A stretch of DNA of 11,058 nucleotides from an uncultured Methanobrevibacter sp. (GCA_900319985.1 ONQL01000070.1:1-11058); one strand, 5' to 3'; positions 1-7,165 are shown, counted from the first letter of the stretch. Numbers and translations are program-made. The notes: a model not told the origin generated them from the letters alone.

Positions 1-81
1 GAAATGATATATGTGCTGTTCAACGAAAGGAAATTTGACAATGTTGGAGTCGGTGGTGTTCTTTTAAGTAATCAGGAATAG
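1..81 (+). CDS. C-terminal end of an unrecognised protein (partial)
   Basis: The frame starting at base 1 is open from the window edge to a TAG stop and gives 26 residues ending in VGVGGVLLSNQE. The 5' part lies outside the window, so neither start nor family can be judged. The composition (GVGGV, mixed charged and hydrophobic residues) is protein-like and no other frame competes well. It points toward the HxlR regulator gene, which ends 25 bases further on the opposite strand, so the two genes converge. I do not recognise the family. An in-frame ATG at base 4 is present, but there is no reason to take it as the start. Confidence 0.55.
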   Translation, partial: EMIYVLFNERKFDNVGVGGVLLSNQE

Positions 82-106
82 ATGGATTTTTAAAAATTCA
101 TTCTTT
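82..106. terminator. Convergent AT-rich terminator region
   Basis: This short gap between two converging genes contains a near-palindrome, GATTTTTAAAAATTC (85-99), followed by T-rich sequence. T tracts are the usual archaeal termination signal, and a symmetric T/A run could serve both directions. This is inferred from position and composition only. Confidence 0.3.
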
Positions 107-574
107 TCATTTTAAATCCAATATTTCCTTATACATTTCTTTCAATTCTTTTTTTTCATATTCCGAATAATGTTCGTTGTCGACATCCGTTTCAAGAGCA
201 AACAGTAACAGTTCATAGAATACCTTATTCAGTGACCTTCCCTTTTTGGTTAGGAAATATTGGGTATTTTTTGGATCATTGCCCTCATTTGTCTTGTAAA
301 TAAGGCCATTATCCTGCATTGTCTTAAGGCATCTTGACAGTGCCTTGTTGTCCAGTGAGGGTCTGTTGACTTTAAATTCATTGAAATGGCTTTTTCCTAA
401 AAACAGGTCTCTTAAAACATGCAGTGTCCATTTGTTGCTCATGAATTTGAGAGTGTCTTCCAGGGGGTTTCGTTCATACTTTTTTTCGTAATATGCAAGT
501 TTTTTCGGATTTAAAGTCATGTTTATTGTTATATATGTTTTAATATTAAGTTTTTTAGATGTCATTGATGCCAC
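107..574 (-). CDS. HxlR-type winged-helix transcriptional regulator
   Basis: This is a 155-residue protein, or 137 residues if it starts at the ATG at 518-520. Residues 37-110 match the HxlR winged-helix domain: PLEDTLKFMSNKWTLHVLRDL, FNEFK, LDNKALSRCLKTMQDNGLI, then a wing ending in YFLTKKG. HxlR proteins bind DNA as dimers and often control nearby detoxification or efflux genes. The conserved Cys that many members carry just before the NPLE-type segment is absent (Asn-Pro here), so redox sensing through it is unlikely. The first codon is GTG at 572-574. ATG at 563-565 and ATG at 518-520 are alternatives and none has a good ribosome binding site. It is transcribed divergently from the MFS exporter at 637, its likely target. 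Confidence 0.85.
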   Translation of the reverse strand: MASMTSKKLNIKTYITINMTLNPKKLAYYEKKYERNPLEDTLKFMSNKWTLHVLRDLFLGKSHFNEFKVNRPSLDNKALSRCLKTMQDNGLIYKTNEGNDPKNTQYFLTKKGRSLNKVFYELLLFALETDVDNEHYSEYEKKELKEMYKEILDLK

Positions 575-636
575 TTTATCTTTAAATACCCTATTTTTTA
601 AATATTTGATTAGAAAATTTTAATTGGTGCGATAAT
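575..636. promoter_or_regulatory. Shared divergent promoter region of regulator and exporter
   Basis: The gap contains two copies of TTTAAATA (581-588 and 597-604), 16 bases apart, which can act as box A in either direction. A GGTG ribosome binding site at 626-629 lies 7 bases before the exporter ATG. HxlR regulators commonly bind such divergent gaps, so the direct repeat is a candidate operator. That role is inferred from position. Confidence 0.5.
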
Positions 637-1842
637 ATGAATGATAATGAGATAGTTATGACTAAATTCCTGGCGATACTGTTTGCGATATGTTCAGGTC
701 TTGCAATAGGTAATCTGTACTGGGCTCAGCCGTTGCTTGTCCAGATAATGGATGGTTTCGGTCTTCCCGCAGCAAATGGGGGACTTCTGGTTACTGCAAC
801 CCAAATAGGCTATGCGATGGGAATTCTCTTTATTTTGCCTTTGGGCGATTTTGTTCGAAGAAAACGTATGATAGCCCTTGTAATGGTGCTTTCCGTATTG
901 GCTTTGGTCTCCTGTGCCATATCTCCTTCATTTATCATATTGTCACTGTCACTCTTCAGTATGGGGATTGTAACAATTTCCGGTCAAATCATATTGCCTC
1001 TTGCAGGGGATTTGAGCCGTGAGGATGAACGTGGCCACATCGTTGGAATTGTATCATCCGGAATAACAACCGGTATCCTCTTTTCAAGGTTTGCAAGCGG
1101 CATCATTGCAGGATTTTGGGGATGGAGATCAGTTTATGTAATAGCGGCCGCCTTGAATCTGGTCATGGTTTTGGTAATGATTTATGTATTGCCGGAAATT
1201 CCTGCAAAAAACAAATTTAAATCATATGGGAAACTTTTGGCAAGTGTTTTCACCACCTTTAAAAATCATAGGTCCTTGCCGAACATATTGCTGCACTCGG
1301 GACTGATATTCGGTTTGATTTTCAACATATTCTGGACTTCCTTAACATTTCTTCTATCCGCAGAGCCGTTTAACTATAACACGTTCCAAATTGGGCTTGT
1401 AAGTCTGGCAGGTCTTGCAGCGGCAGTATTTGGTGTGGGAATCGGAAAATTGCAGGACAAAGGCTTGAGCATACCTGCACTTGGAGCGTTCATTGTGGTT
1501 TGCCTTGTTAGTATGGTGTGCGGCTTTGCATTCAGTGATTCAATTGTTGCCATTGTAATTGTTGCGGCGGTACTTTCAGTTGCAGTTCAGGGAGTAAGCG
1601 TCTTGACCCAGACAAGATTGTTTAACTTATCTCAGGGTGAGCGCAGCAGACTGAATACGGTCTTTGTTGTGAATAACTTTATTTTTGGGGCTGTCGGAAG
1701 TGCTCTTGCATCTCTTTTATGGTCATTGGGGGGATGGTCGTATGTAATGATGGCAGCTAGTGCGGTTTCTGTTGCGGCATTGATTGTCTGGTTGTTTTCA
1801 AGAAGTAAATTTAAATATGCTGATGAATCCTTGGATAATTAG
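637..1842 (+). CDS. MFS efflux transporter, 12 membrane helices (AraJ/YgaY-like)
   Basis: This 401-residue protein has about 12 hydrophobic helices, the normal size for the 12-helix major facilitator superfamily. Loop 2-3 carries a clear motif A, GDFVRRKR (residues 70-77), after the segment GNLYWAQPLL typical of AraJ/YgaY-type permeases. LFSRFASGIIAGFWGWRSVY (148-168 region) resembles the helix 5 antiporter motif and the following Trp-Arg turn. It probably exports a small molecule using the proton gradient; the substrate cannot be read from sequence. The start is set by GGTG 7 bases upstream of ATG 637; the in-frame ATG at 658 lacks such a site. It is divergent to the HxlR gene, which probably controls it. 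Its G+C is higher than in most neighbours (28 of 60 bases at 1441-1500), a possible sign of transfer. Confidence 0.88.
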   Translation: MNDNEIVMTKFLAILFAICSGLAIGNLYWAQPLLVQIMDGFGLPAANGGLLVTATQIGYAMGILFILPLGDFVRRKRMIALVMVLSVLALVSCAISPSFIILSLSLFSMGIVTISGQIILPLAGDLSREDERGHIVGIVSSGITTGILFSRFASGIIAGFWGWRSVYVIAAALNLVMVLVMIYVLPEIPAKNKFKSYGKLLASVFTTFKNHRSLPNILLHSGLIFGLIFNIFWTSLTFLLSAEPFNYNTFQIGLVSLAGLAAAVFGVGIGKLQDKGLSIPALGAFIVVCLVSMVCGFAFSDSIVAIVIVAAVLSVAVQGVSVLTQTRLFNLSQGERSRLNTVFVVNNFIFGAVGSALASLLWSLGGWSYVMMAASAVSVAALIVWLFSRSKFKYADESLDN

Positions 1843-1896
1843 TTATTTTTGCTTCCAATATCTAATTTTTTAAATTTTCGTTTCTATTAATTATAT

Positions 1897-1933
1897 ATTT
1901 GAGTTATACGAAATGTTCGTATTTCTCTCAAAT
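1897..1933. repeat. Inverted repeat ATTTGAG/ATACGAA-ATG-TTCGTAT/CTCAAAT
   Basis: Inner arms ATACGAA (1906-1912) and TTCGTAT (1916-1922) are perfect around ATG. Outer arms ATTTGAG (1897-1903) and CTCAAAT (1927-1933) are also perfect, giving 14 pairs with a 2/4-base internal loop. It lies between the ends of two converging genes, so it could be a bidirectional terminator stem or a protein-binding site. A second copy of the core occurs at 4209-4225. Confidence 0.6.
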
Positions 1934-1994
1934 AATCTAATTTAAATATTGTTAAATTTTGATAAAGTTTAGCAATAGGGTGTTTAAAAAATCA

Positions 1995-2843
1995 TTATTT
2001 ATTCATGCTTTTAATTTTCCGTATGAATAGTATTGCGATAATAATTCCAGTACCCCAAGTAAGAGCTTTTCTTACAATACTTTCAAATGATAAATCAATA
2101 TTATTTAAGTTAATAACGGAATGTCCTGTTATCATGGAACATATTAATAAAAATATTGCGCCTAATGAAAAAAGAAGCAGTAAACATCCACTTATTCGCC
2201 TAACTTCAAAAAATAAGACTTTATTAAGTTTGTCTGGTGCAATAGCAAGTATTTGAAAAATCAAAGTTACTATAATTAAACTGATTGCTAGTGTTGGATT
2301 ATTCAATTTAAATGCATTGATATAACCAAAAAGCCCAATAGCCACACTCAACAATCCATACCATGCTGGAGTATAACCTAAAATAATATCGTCACCTTCA
2401 ATGCAACTTTCATCATTGAAAACATCATCTCTGAAATATAATGCCAATGATGGAATAATGAAAGCAAATGAAATGACAAAGCCTAGAAAGACTTCATCCA
2501 TTATATATGAAATTGTTATTGCTGCAAGCATTATTCCCGGAGCGAATGAAGCCAAAAACTTAGAAAAGAATTCATATGTATTTCCAAATCTGATGTCGGA
2601 GTCAAGTTTATATTTTTTCTCAAGTTTTTCATAAGTTAACATGCAGTACCACCAAGGAGCAAACAAAACAACATATAATGCCCATAATACTATTGTAAAC
2701 CAACCACTGGGTGTGGTGGCCATTACTATAGCGAACAATAGGAGAGGAACAGTAAAAATCAGTATGTGGTATATTCTTTCCCTGATTGTTAAACTTTTAA
2801 TATCAATTGGGAATAGTATTTTTAATAATCTTGAATTAACCAT
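1995..2843 (-). CDS. Unrecognised membrane protein with about eight helices
   Basis: This is a 282-residue protein of unrecognised family. Hydrophobic segments lie near residues 24-43, 47-66, 95-113, 117-137, 158-176, 183-201, 216-238 and 258-274, so it should sit in the cytoplasmic membrane with short charged loops. The N-terminus (KSLTIRERIYH) and the C-terminal IRKIKSMNK tail are basic, which would place both ends inside the cell. The ATG at 2841-2843 is preceded by a weak GTGA site, and a box A (ATTTATATC on the minus strand) lies near 2870-2878. No catalytic or binding motif stands out. It converges on the MFS gene and seems to be transcribed alone. Confidence 0.75.
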   Translation of the reverse strand: MVNSRLLKILFPIDIKSLTIRERIYHILIFTVPLLLFAIVMATTPSGWFTIVLWALYVVLFAPWWYCMLTYEKLEKKYKLDSDIRFGNTYEFFSKFLASFAPGIMLAAITISYIMDEVFLGFVISFAFIIPSLALYFRDDVFNDESCIEGDDIILGYTPAWYGLLSVAIGLFGYINAFKLNNPTLAISLIIVTLIFQILAIAPDKLNKVLFFEVRRISGCLLLLFSLGAIFLLICSMITGHSVINLNNIDLSFESIVRKALTWGTGIIIAILFIRKIKSMNK

Positions 2844-3091
2844 GAACTCACAAGTAAAATATTTTTGATATAAATTTATTAGATTTTTATATTATTTAAA
2901 TCAAAAGTAAATTTTTGCACGCCATATTATTGTGAAAAATCATTGTTTTCATGTTTAACCATGATTATTTCACGTTTCGCCTTAAGGTATAGAAGATTAT
3001 CGGGGATGGTTTTTTACTAGTAGTCGATGTAAAAATAATTTAATTACTATATGTATTATCAACTATTCATTAAAAAAATAATAAAAGAAAA
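2844..3091. other. Gene-free gap with promoter and long hairpin
   Basis: The left part holds the minus-strand promoter of the membrane protein gene (box A near 2870-2878). The middle holds a hairpin: GTGAAAAATCAT (2932-2943) pairs with ATGATTATTTCAC (2961-2973) with one bulged base, and the loop can add GTT/AAC. A run of six T (3009-3014) follows, so a small plus-strand RNA ending there is possible. No open frame of note was seen. Confidence 0.4.
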
Positions 3092-3924
3092 TTATTTTTT
3101 CATTTTTCTTTCAATAGCTTTAACTCTGGATAATGGTACTTCAGCAGATTTAGCAACTACTTCAGCTCTCATTCCATGTCTTAAAAGATTTCTAATAATT
3201 CTAATTTGTTCTTGATTTACTTTATTACTTTATTTTCTGCATATTCATGTATTAAACTCATTCTATCACCCAACAAATCGCGTAATATGTTTTTTGTTTT
3301 TTCATCATCAACGAATTTGTCTACAATCAGCCATTCAATTCCATAAACTAATGCTTTAATTGATGGAGTTAATCCTTTTAAGTCGATTAATGTATTTACC
3401 ACATATTCGACATAATCTTCAACACCATCATTTTTTTCAATGATGGGAACTAAAGCAAATAAGATCAGTTCTTTTCCAGATATTTCAGTATTGTCTTTAA
3501 GTTTGTCATTAATAGTATTAATAATTTCTTCACTGTCATAATCAGTTAAACTAATCACGTCATAAATGAAGTCATTGTCGTTGTTCACGGTATATATGAT
3601 TTTTTTAGATTCTTCTGCAGTGGTAAAAACACATAGGTTAACTTCTTTTGGGATTGAATTGAATTTGTAGTCGGATATTGCCACATATATGTGGAATCTT
3701 TGGTGATGTTTTTTTCCGACTTTTGTTGATTGAAGTTCGATTATCAATATTTCATCATCCAATTCCAGTATTATATCTGGCACAAATGTCGTTGGATCTA
3801 GTTGGCGCAATTCTGTTGTCATTATCTTGACTTTTTTGGATTTTTTACCTAAGATATCTAAGAATATTCGTGCATCTTCCTCACTAACCTCTTTAAATAT
3901 CATGTCTTCCTGAAATTCTGACAT
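3092..3924 (-). pseudogene. Rpn-like PD-(D/E)XK nuclease / transposase-family protein, frameshifted
   Basis: The open frame from ATG 3922-3924 runs to a stop at 3217 (235 residues). It carries the nuclease core of the Rpn/PDDEXK transposase-like family: PD at residue 50, IELQSTK with Glu63 and Gln65, and HHQRFHIY at 73-80. The sequence continues in another frame to a TAA at 3092-3094 with a convincing family tail (QEQIRIIRNLLRHGMRAE, then a helix-turn-helix-like SRVKAIERKMKK). The break coincides with an exact 8-base tandem duplication; removing one copy restores ENKVNQEQ and a 274-residue protein. The nuclease core is intact, so the shortened product may still act. GAGG sits a few bases before the ATG, and a box A lies near 3955-3964. 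The function of this subfamily in archaea is not well defined. Confidence 0.75.
3218..3233. repeat. 8-base tandem duplication TACTTTAT x2
   Basis: TACTTTAT occurs twice head to tail (3218-3225 and 3226-3233). It adds 8 bases to the Rpn-like gene, shifting the frame and creating the stop at 3217-3219. Deleting one unit rejoins the two reading frames exactly. Strand slippage during replication is the likely origin. Confidence 0.85.
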
Positions 3925-4323
3925 CTAAAAACCTCTTAAATTAGTTTAATATAGTAATATATTTCTAATATTATTTAAATTTATCATTAAAATAATTTAC
4001 ATTATTTAATTTAAAAAATATTATGTAATAACATCAATTTTGTAAATCTAAATCAATTTTATGAAGTGAAGTAAATATTACGTGATGAGAACAATTTTTT
4101 AAAAAAAGAAACATTAGAATCATAAGATTTTTCTATTGTTATAATGAAATTTATTAAGAGGCATTAGTGTAGTAAATCAATAAGGTTGCGAACTATATCA
4201 TACGTTTTATACGAATTGTTCGTGTTTTTGTCTCTATTAGGATAATAGTTCTTTTTCAAAAATAGTTAAATAATGCATGAAAGTTATCGACTTGCATTTA
4301 CCAAAAAACAAAAAGTTGATGAA
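3925..4323. other. Gene-free AT-rich stretch
   Basis: The left end holds the ribosome binding site and box A of the minus-strand nuclease gene. The remainder is AT-rich with no coding frame I can support. It includes the palindrome copy at 4209-4225. Confidence 0.5.
4209..4225. repeat. Second copy of palindrome ATACGAA-TTG-TTCGTGT
   Basis: ATACGAA (4209-4215), spacer TTG, and TTCGTGT (4219-4225) repeat the core found at 1906-1922, with one mismatch that still allows a G-T pair. Both copies are followed by T-rich sequence and TCTC. It lies in a gene-free stretch, so no target gene can be named. Confidence 0.5.
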
Positions 4324-4532
4324 TTAATTATTCATCCATTCAGGATTTTTAGAATTCTTTTTACTAATTACAGATTTGCATGTTACTTCTTCAAGTCTTT
4401 CTTTACACATTTAGGCTAACTATTGCTTGAATGGTTCTGCTTTTGGCGAAGGAACAGATTGTATAATTTTTAATAATTGGTGTTAACAGCATCAGTCTCA
4501 TGCATTTTGCCATCAGTAGCTTTGAGTTTCAA
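4324..4532 (-). pseudogene. Decayed BRO-family (phage antirepressor-like) fragment
   Basis: Read on the minus strand, three pieces join into a recognisable stretch of BRO-type antirepressor proteins. LKLKATDGKMHETD (frame entered at 4530-4532) is followed after a frameshift near 4479-4481 by IIQSVPSPKAEPFKQ. After stops at 4420-4422 (TAG, where the family has Trp) and 4411-4413 (TAA), the frame continues with KERLEEV and ends in PEWMNN at 4324. The order and spacing match the family pattern IIQSxPSPKAEPFKxWLAxxGxERxxE. The N-terminal Bro-N domain and the remainder of the C-terminus are gone. Such proteins are common in phage and integrated elements, so this is probably the relic of one. No functional product is expected. 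Confidence 0.75.
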
Positions 4533-4557
4533 CCTTACGATATTTTCGTAAGGTTGA
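4529..4557. repeat. Perfect 12-base inverted repeat, 5-base loop
   Basis: TCAACCTTACGA (4529-4540) and TCGTAAGGTTGA (4546-4557) are exact reverse complements around TATTT. The site lies precisely between the BRO relic and the ATPase relic. It could be a terminator stem, but no T run follows on either strand. It could also be a recombination scar or element end. Confidence 0.7.
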
Positions 4558-4563
4558 CCAGAT

Positions 4564-4833
4564 TCACATGTTTCTATATGGATAGATTCCCTTTTCATTA
4601 AATTCTAGCTCTAACCATCTTTTTAGAATTGGCTCGGAAATTTCATATAATCCATTATTTAGTATTATTAGCCCTTGATTTTGGAGGTTATTTAAATAAT
4701 TGCTTAATGATCCTGTTGATATTCCAAATTCATTTGCTATGTCAATTCTACGTAGGGGTTTTTCAAGCAAAATAATGATTATTGTCTGTTCTCTAAATGA
4801 TAATCTTGTCCAAATATTTATTAAACGAGATAT
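4564..4833 (-). pseudogene. C-terminal remnant of an archaeal ATPase (winged-helix part)
   Basis: The minus-strand frame is open from 4833, just after a TAA at 4834-4836, to a TGA at 4564-4566. It has no ATG near its beginning; the first usable start is TTG at 4768-4770. It reads SFREQTIIIILLEKPLRR, IANEFGISTGSLSNYLNNLQ, GLI and ILKRWLELEF, ending YPYRNM. This is the winged-helix segment and tail found after the P-loop ATPase domain in archaeal ATPases. The P-loop, Walker B and all upstream sequence are missing. An alternative is a small stand-alone winged-helix protein of 68 residues, but the coding-like sequence upstream of TTG argues for truncation. Confidence 0.65.
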
Positions 4834-4860
4834 TTAATATTTTTTTTAAATATTGAGTTT

Positions 4861-4914
4861 AGGTTAGTTTAAACTAACCTGTAAGTTTATACTAACTTTT
4901 TAGTTTATATTCAA
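4861..4914. promoter_or_regulatory. Three phased operator-like sites upstream of nitroreductase
   Basis: A perfect 20-base palindrome, AGGTTAGTTTAAACTAACCT, fills 4861-4880. Its core GTTAGTTTAAACTAAC (4863-4878) is repeated 18 bases on as GTAAGTTTATACTAAC (4881-4896, 14 of 16 identical). It recurs another 18 bases on as TTTAGTTTATATTCAA (4899-4914, 11 of 16). The last site covers a probable box A (TTTATATT, 4904-4911). A dimeric regulator bound here would block transcription of the nitroreductase gene. Confidence 0.7.
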
Positions 4915-4939
4915 AATTGTTCAAAGTAGTTAAGGTGTA

Positions 4940-5590
4940 ATGATGAAATTTATAGAAGTAATGGAAAAAAGACACTCATCAAGAGACTTTAAAAAAGATG
5001 AGGTTTCTGAAGATACCTTGCGTGAAATCGTTAGAATTGCAGGTATGTCTCCTTCATGGGAAAATTCCCAGCCTTGGAATGTCTATATTGCAACTGGTGA
5101 AACTTTAGAGACTATTCGTGAAGCATGGATTGCTGAAAACGATAAGAAAATCAAAGGATCAGCAGACATGAATCCCGGACACAGAACCAATTTCTCCGAG
5201 CGCGGTCAAAAGAATATGGCTGACTTTATGGATGCAATTGGAAAATTTGATGATGATGAGGACTTGGAAAACTTCAATCATGTACAGCACATTCTGTTCA
5301 ATTCCCCAGCGGTGGTGTATTTGACCCTTCCGAAAAATCATACAAAATTGTCAATTTATGATTTGGGTGGATTTGGAATGGGGCTGATGCTTGCAGCTAC
5401 CGATTTGGATGTGGATTCAATTCCTGCTTATGAGCTTGTTAAATATCCTTACATTTTAAGAGATAACCTGCCTATTTTAGATGATGAAGACATCATAATG
5501 GGAATTGCACTCGGATATGAATCAGATGAACATATCAACGAATATGAATCCCCAAGATTGGACTTGGATGAAATATTAAAAATTAATTAA
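4940..5590 (+). CDS. FMN-dependent nitroreductase-family oxidoreductase
   Basis: This 216-residue protein matches the nitroreductase fold. RHSSRDF (residues 11-17) is the N-terminal FMN phosphate-contact motif, PSWENSQPW (38-46) is the second FMN-binding motif, and the C-terminus has the conserved MGIALGY. Members reduce nitro compounds, quinones or flavins with NAD(P)H in the cytoplasm; the natural substrate is not readable. Two ATGs are adjacent (4940 and 4943). The GGTG site at 4934-4937 is too close to the first, so 4943 is likely the used start. Expression is probably controlled through the 18-base-phased sites at 4861-4914. A T-rich terminator follows directly. Confidence 0.9.
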   Translation: MMKFIEVMEKRHSSRDFKKDEVSEDTLREIVRIAGMSPSWENSQPWNVYIATGETLETIREAWIAENDKKIKGSADMNPGHRTNFSERGQKNMADFMDAIGKFDDDEDLENFNHVQHILFNSPAVVYLTLPKNHTKLSIYDLGGFGMGLMLAATDLDVDSIPAYELVKYPYILRDNLPILDDEDIIMGIALGYESDEHINEYESPRLDLDEILKIN

Positions 5591-5689
5591 ATATTTTTTT
5601 ATTTTTCTTTTTTTTTGAGATTTTTCGGTGAAATATCTCCATTTGTTTCGGCTTTGTTATTTTGAGGCTAAGTTCGGACAATTATAATA
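5591..5689 (+). terminator. T-rich terminator and promoter gap
   Basis: Runs of T at 5594-5625 directly follow the nitroreductase stop, typical of archaeal termination. The right part, continuing past 5690 (TATAATATAAA near 5695-5705), is the probable promoter of the next gene. Confidence 0.55.
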
Positions 5690-7165
5690 ATGATATATAA
5701 TATAAATTACATTATATACATACTTGGTGGGGATATTATTTTTAAAATTTCACAGAAAAAATCGACTTTGATTGTTGTGGCTGTATCTCAATTAATAATA
5801 CAGTTAATTGCTAACATGACTGTCATAGCCCTGCCTGATATAGCCGCTGAATTAAATTTTTCTGCTGAAGCACTTTTGTGGGTAAATATAATTTATCTGA
5901 TGAGTTTTGTAGCTTTCAGTCTTCCTTTTGCTAAAGTCGTTTCACAGTATGGGGTTAAAAAATCCACCAAAGTAAGTCTTTTATTGCTGTTTTTTTCTAT
6001 TTTAATCTCAGTATTTTCGATAAATGATATCATGTTTCTTTTATCTAGATTAATGCAAGGATTTTCCGCTGCTGTATTGGCCATTAGCTTATATGTTATT
6101 GTAGTCGAGGAATTTGAAGATAGTGAATTAGGTTCCGCATTAGGCCTAGTTTCATCAGCAGGATATATTGGATTGTTAATTGCCCCAGTATTCATGGGAT
6201 TGGCAATTGTTGCATTGGATTGGAAATGGGCATTTTTAATGGTGCTTCCAATAATAGCTATTCTGCTCGTAATATTGAATGGAATTGACTATGAATGGAC
6301 CAGCGAAAAGAAACATATTGACTATAAAGGTTCACTAATCCATATTGTTGTGATGTGTCTGTTTACATATGGGATGACACTATTGGATGAGTTTGGAATT
6401 ATTTTCGTAGTAATCAGCTTTATTTTATTCATAATATTGGTTAAAGTTGAAAAAAACGTTCCCGAACCAATATTTAATTTCAAGTTGCTTAAGGATGCCA
6501 GATATATGATTGGAAATTATGCTGCTATGATTACTTATTTCACTACAACAATCAGTATTGTTGTACTGTCACTGCATTTGCAATATATTTTAAATATTGA
6601 AGCGATTTTTGTGAGCTTCATTCTTCTTATTGCACCTATTATCATGGTGGGTGCATCCACTTTTTCAGGCAGGCTTTCAAATAGGATTGATTCAAGACTT
6701 ATATCCGGTGTTGCAATGATGTTAGTATGCGTATCATCAATCTTGTTTTTCCTTGTTGATCTTATATCATTTGATCTTATTCTTGTTGCATGCGCCTTAC
6801 AGGGAATTGGAAATGGATTGTTTTCAGCTCCAAATAATAAATATGTTTTGACTCTTGTGGATGAGGAGGATTTGCCTGATGCAAGTTCAGTTTTATCAAC
6901 CAGTAAGGAATTCGGTAAAATTTTAAGTTCCGGAATTTTCACAGTCATATTATCCATTTTCATTGGAAACCAGCAACTGGGGCTTGACCATATTGATCAT
7001 TTGTTCGTTCAGGCATCTAACTTGATGATGTTTATATGCATTTTGTTAAATTTGTCTGCAGCAATTTTACTTTTCTACAGCAAATCCAGATATGAACTTG
7101 CTCCTAATGAAAATACAGTAAGATTCTTTAAACGCATTGCACCGGAATGGGTTAAAAAAGAATGA
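5690..7165 (+). CDS. MFS multidrug exporter, DHA2 (EmrB/QacA) type, 14 helices
   Basis: The protein has up to 491 residues and about 14 hydrophobic helices, the length typical of DHA2 drug:proton antiporters. Family features are VIALPDIAAELNFS (residues 45-58), SRLMQGFSAA (119-128), SSAGYIGLLIAPVFMG (155-170) in helix 5, and DWKWAFLMVLPI (177-188). Motif A is degenerate (AKVVSQYGVKKS). It likely exports toxic compounds across the cytoplasmic membrane. The start is doubtful. ATG 5690 lies inside the probable TATA region, while a strong GGTGG at 5726-5730 points to a start near 5738, where the codon is ATT; the protein would then begin (M)FKISQKKS and have about 475 residues. It stands alone between two gaps, with no regulator attached. 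Confidence 0.87.
   Translation: MIYNINYIIYILGGDIIFKISQKKSTLIVVAVSQLIIQLIANMTVIALPDIAAELNFSAEALLWVNIIYLMSFVAFSLPFAKVVSQYGVKKSTKVSLLLLFFSILISVFSINDIMFLLSRLMQGFSAAVLAISLYVIVVEEFEDSELGSALGLVSSAGYIGLLIAPVFMGLAIVALDWKWAFLMVLPIIAILLVILNGIDYEWTSEKKHIDYKGSLIHIVVMCLFTYGMTLLDEFGIIFVVISFILFIILVKVEKNVPEPIFNFKLLKDARYMIGNYAAMITYFTTTISIVVLSLHLQYILNIEAIFVSFILLIAPIIMVGASTFSGRLSNRIDSRLISGVAMMLVCVSSILFFLVDLISFDLILVACALQGIGNGLFSAPNNKYVLTLVDEEDLPDASSVLSTSKEFGKILSSGIFTVILSIFIGNQQLGLDHIDHLFVQASNLMMFICILLNLSAAILLFYSKSRYELAPNENTVRFFKRIAPEWVKKE

Noticed and set aside
1906..1922. MsvR binding box
   Set aside because: The known box has TTCGTA first and TACGAA second with a 4-base spacer; here the order is reversed and the spacer is 3.
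2005..2868. Three plus-strand open frames opposite the membrane protein
   Set aside because: They overlap a coherent eight-helix protein on the minus strand and have no ribosome sites or protein-like patterns.
3092..4833. A defence system formed by nuclease, BRO protein and ATPase
   Set aside because: All three are broken and unrelated in family; the nuclease alone might function, so no system can be supported.
4855..4914. CRISPR-like array upstream of the nitroreductase
   Set aside because: The period is 18 bases, the units are palindromic and there are only about three; this fits operators, not repeats with spacers.
6535..6963. 142-codon minus-strand frame inside the DHA2 exporter
   Set aside because: Antisense shadow of a well-supported transporter gene.
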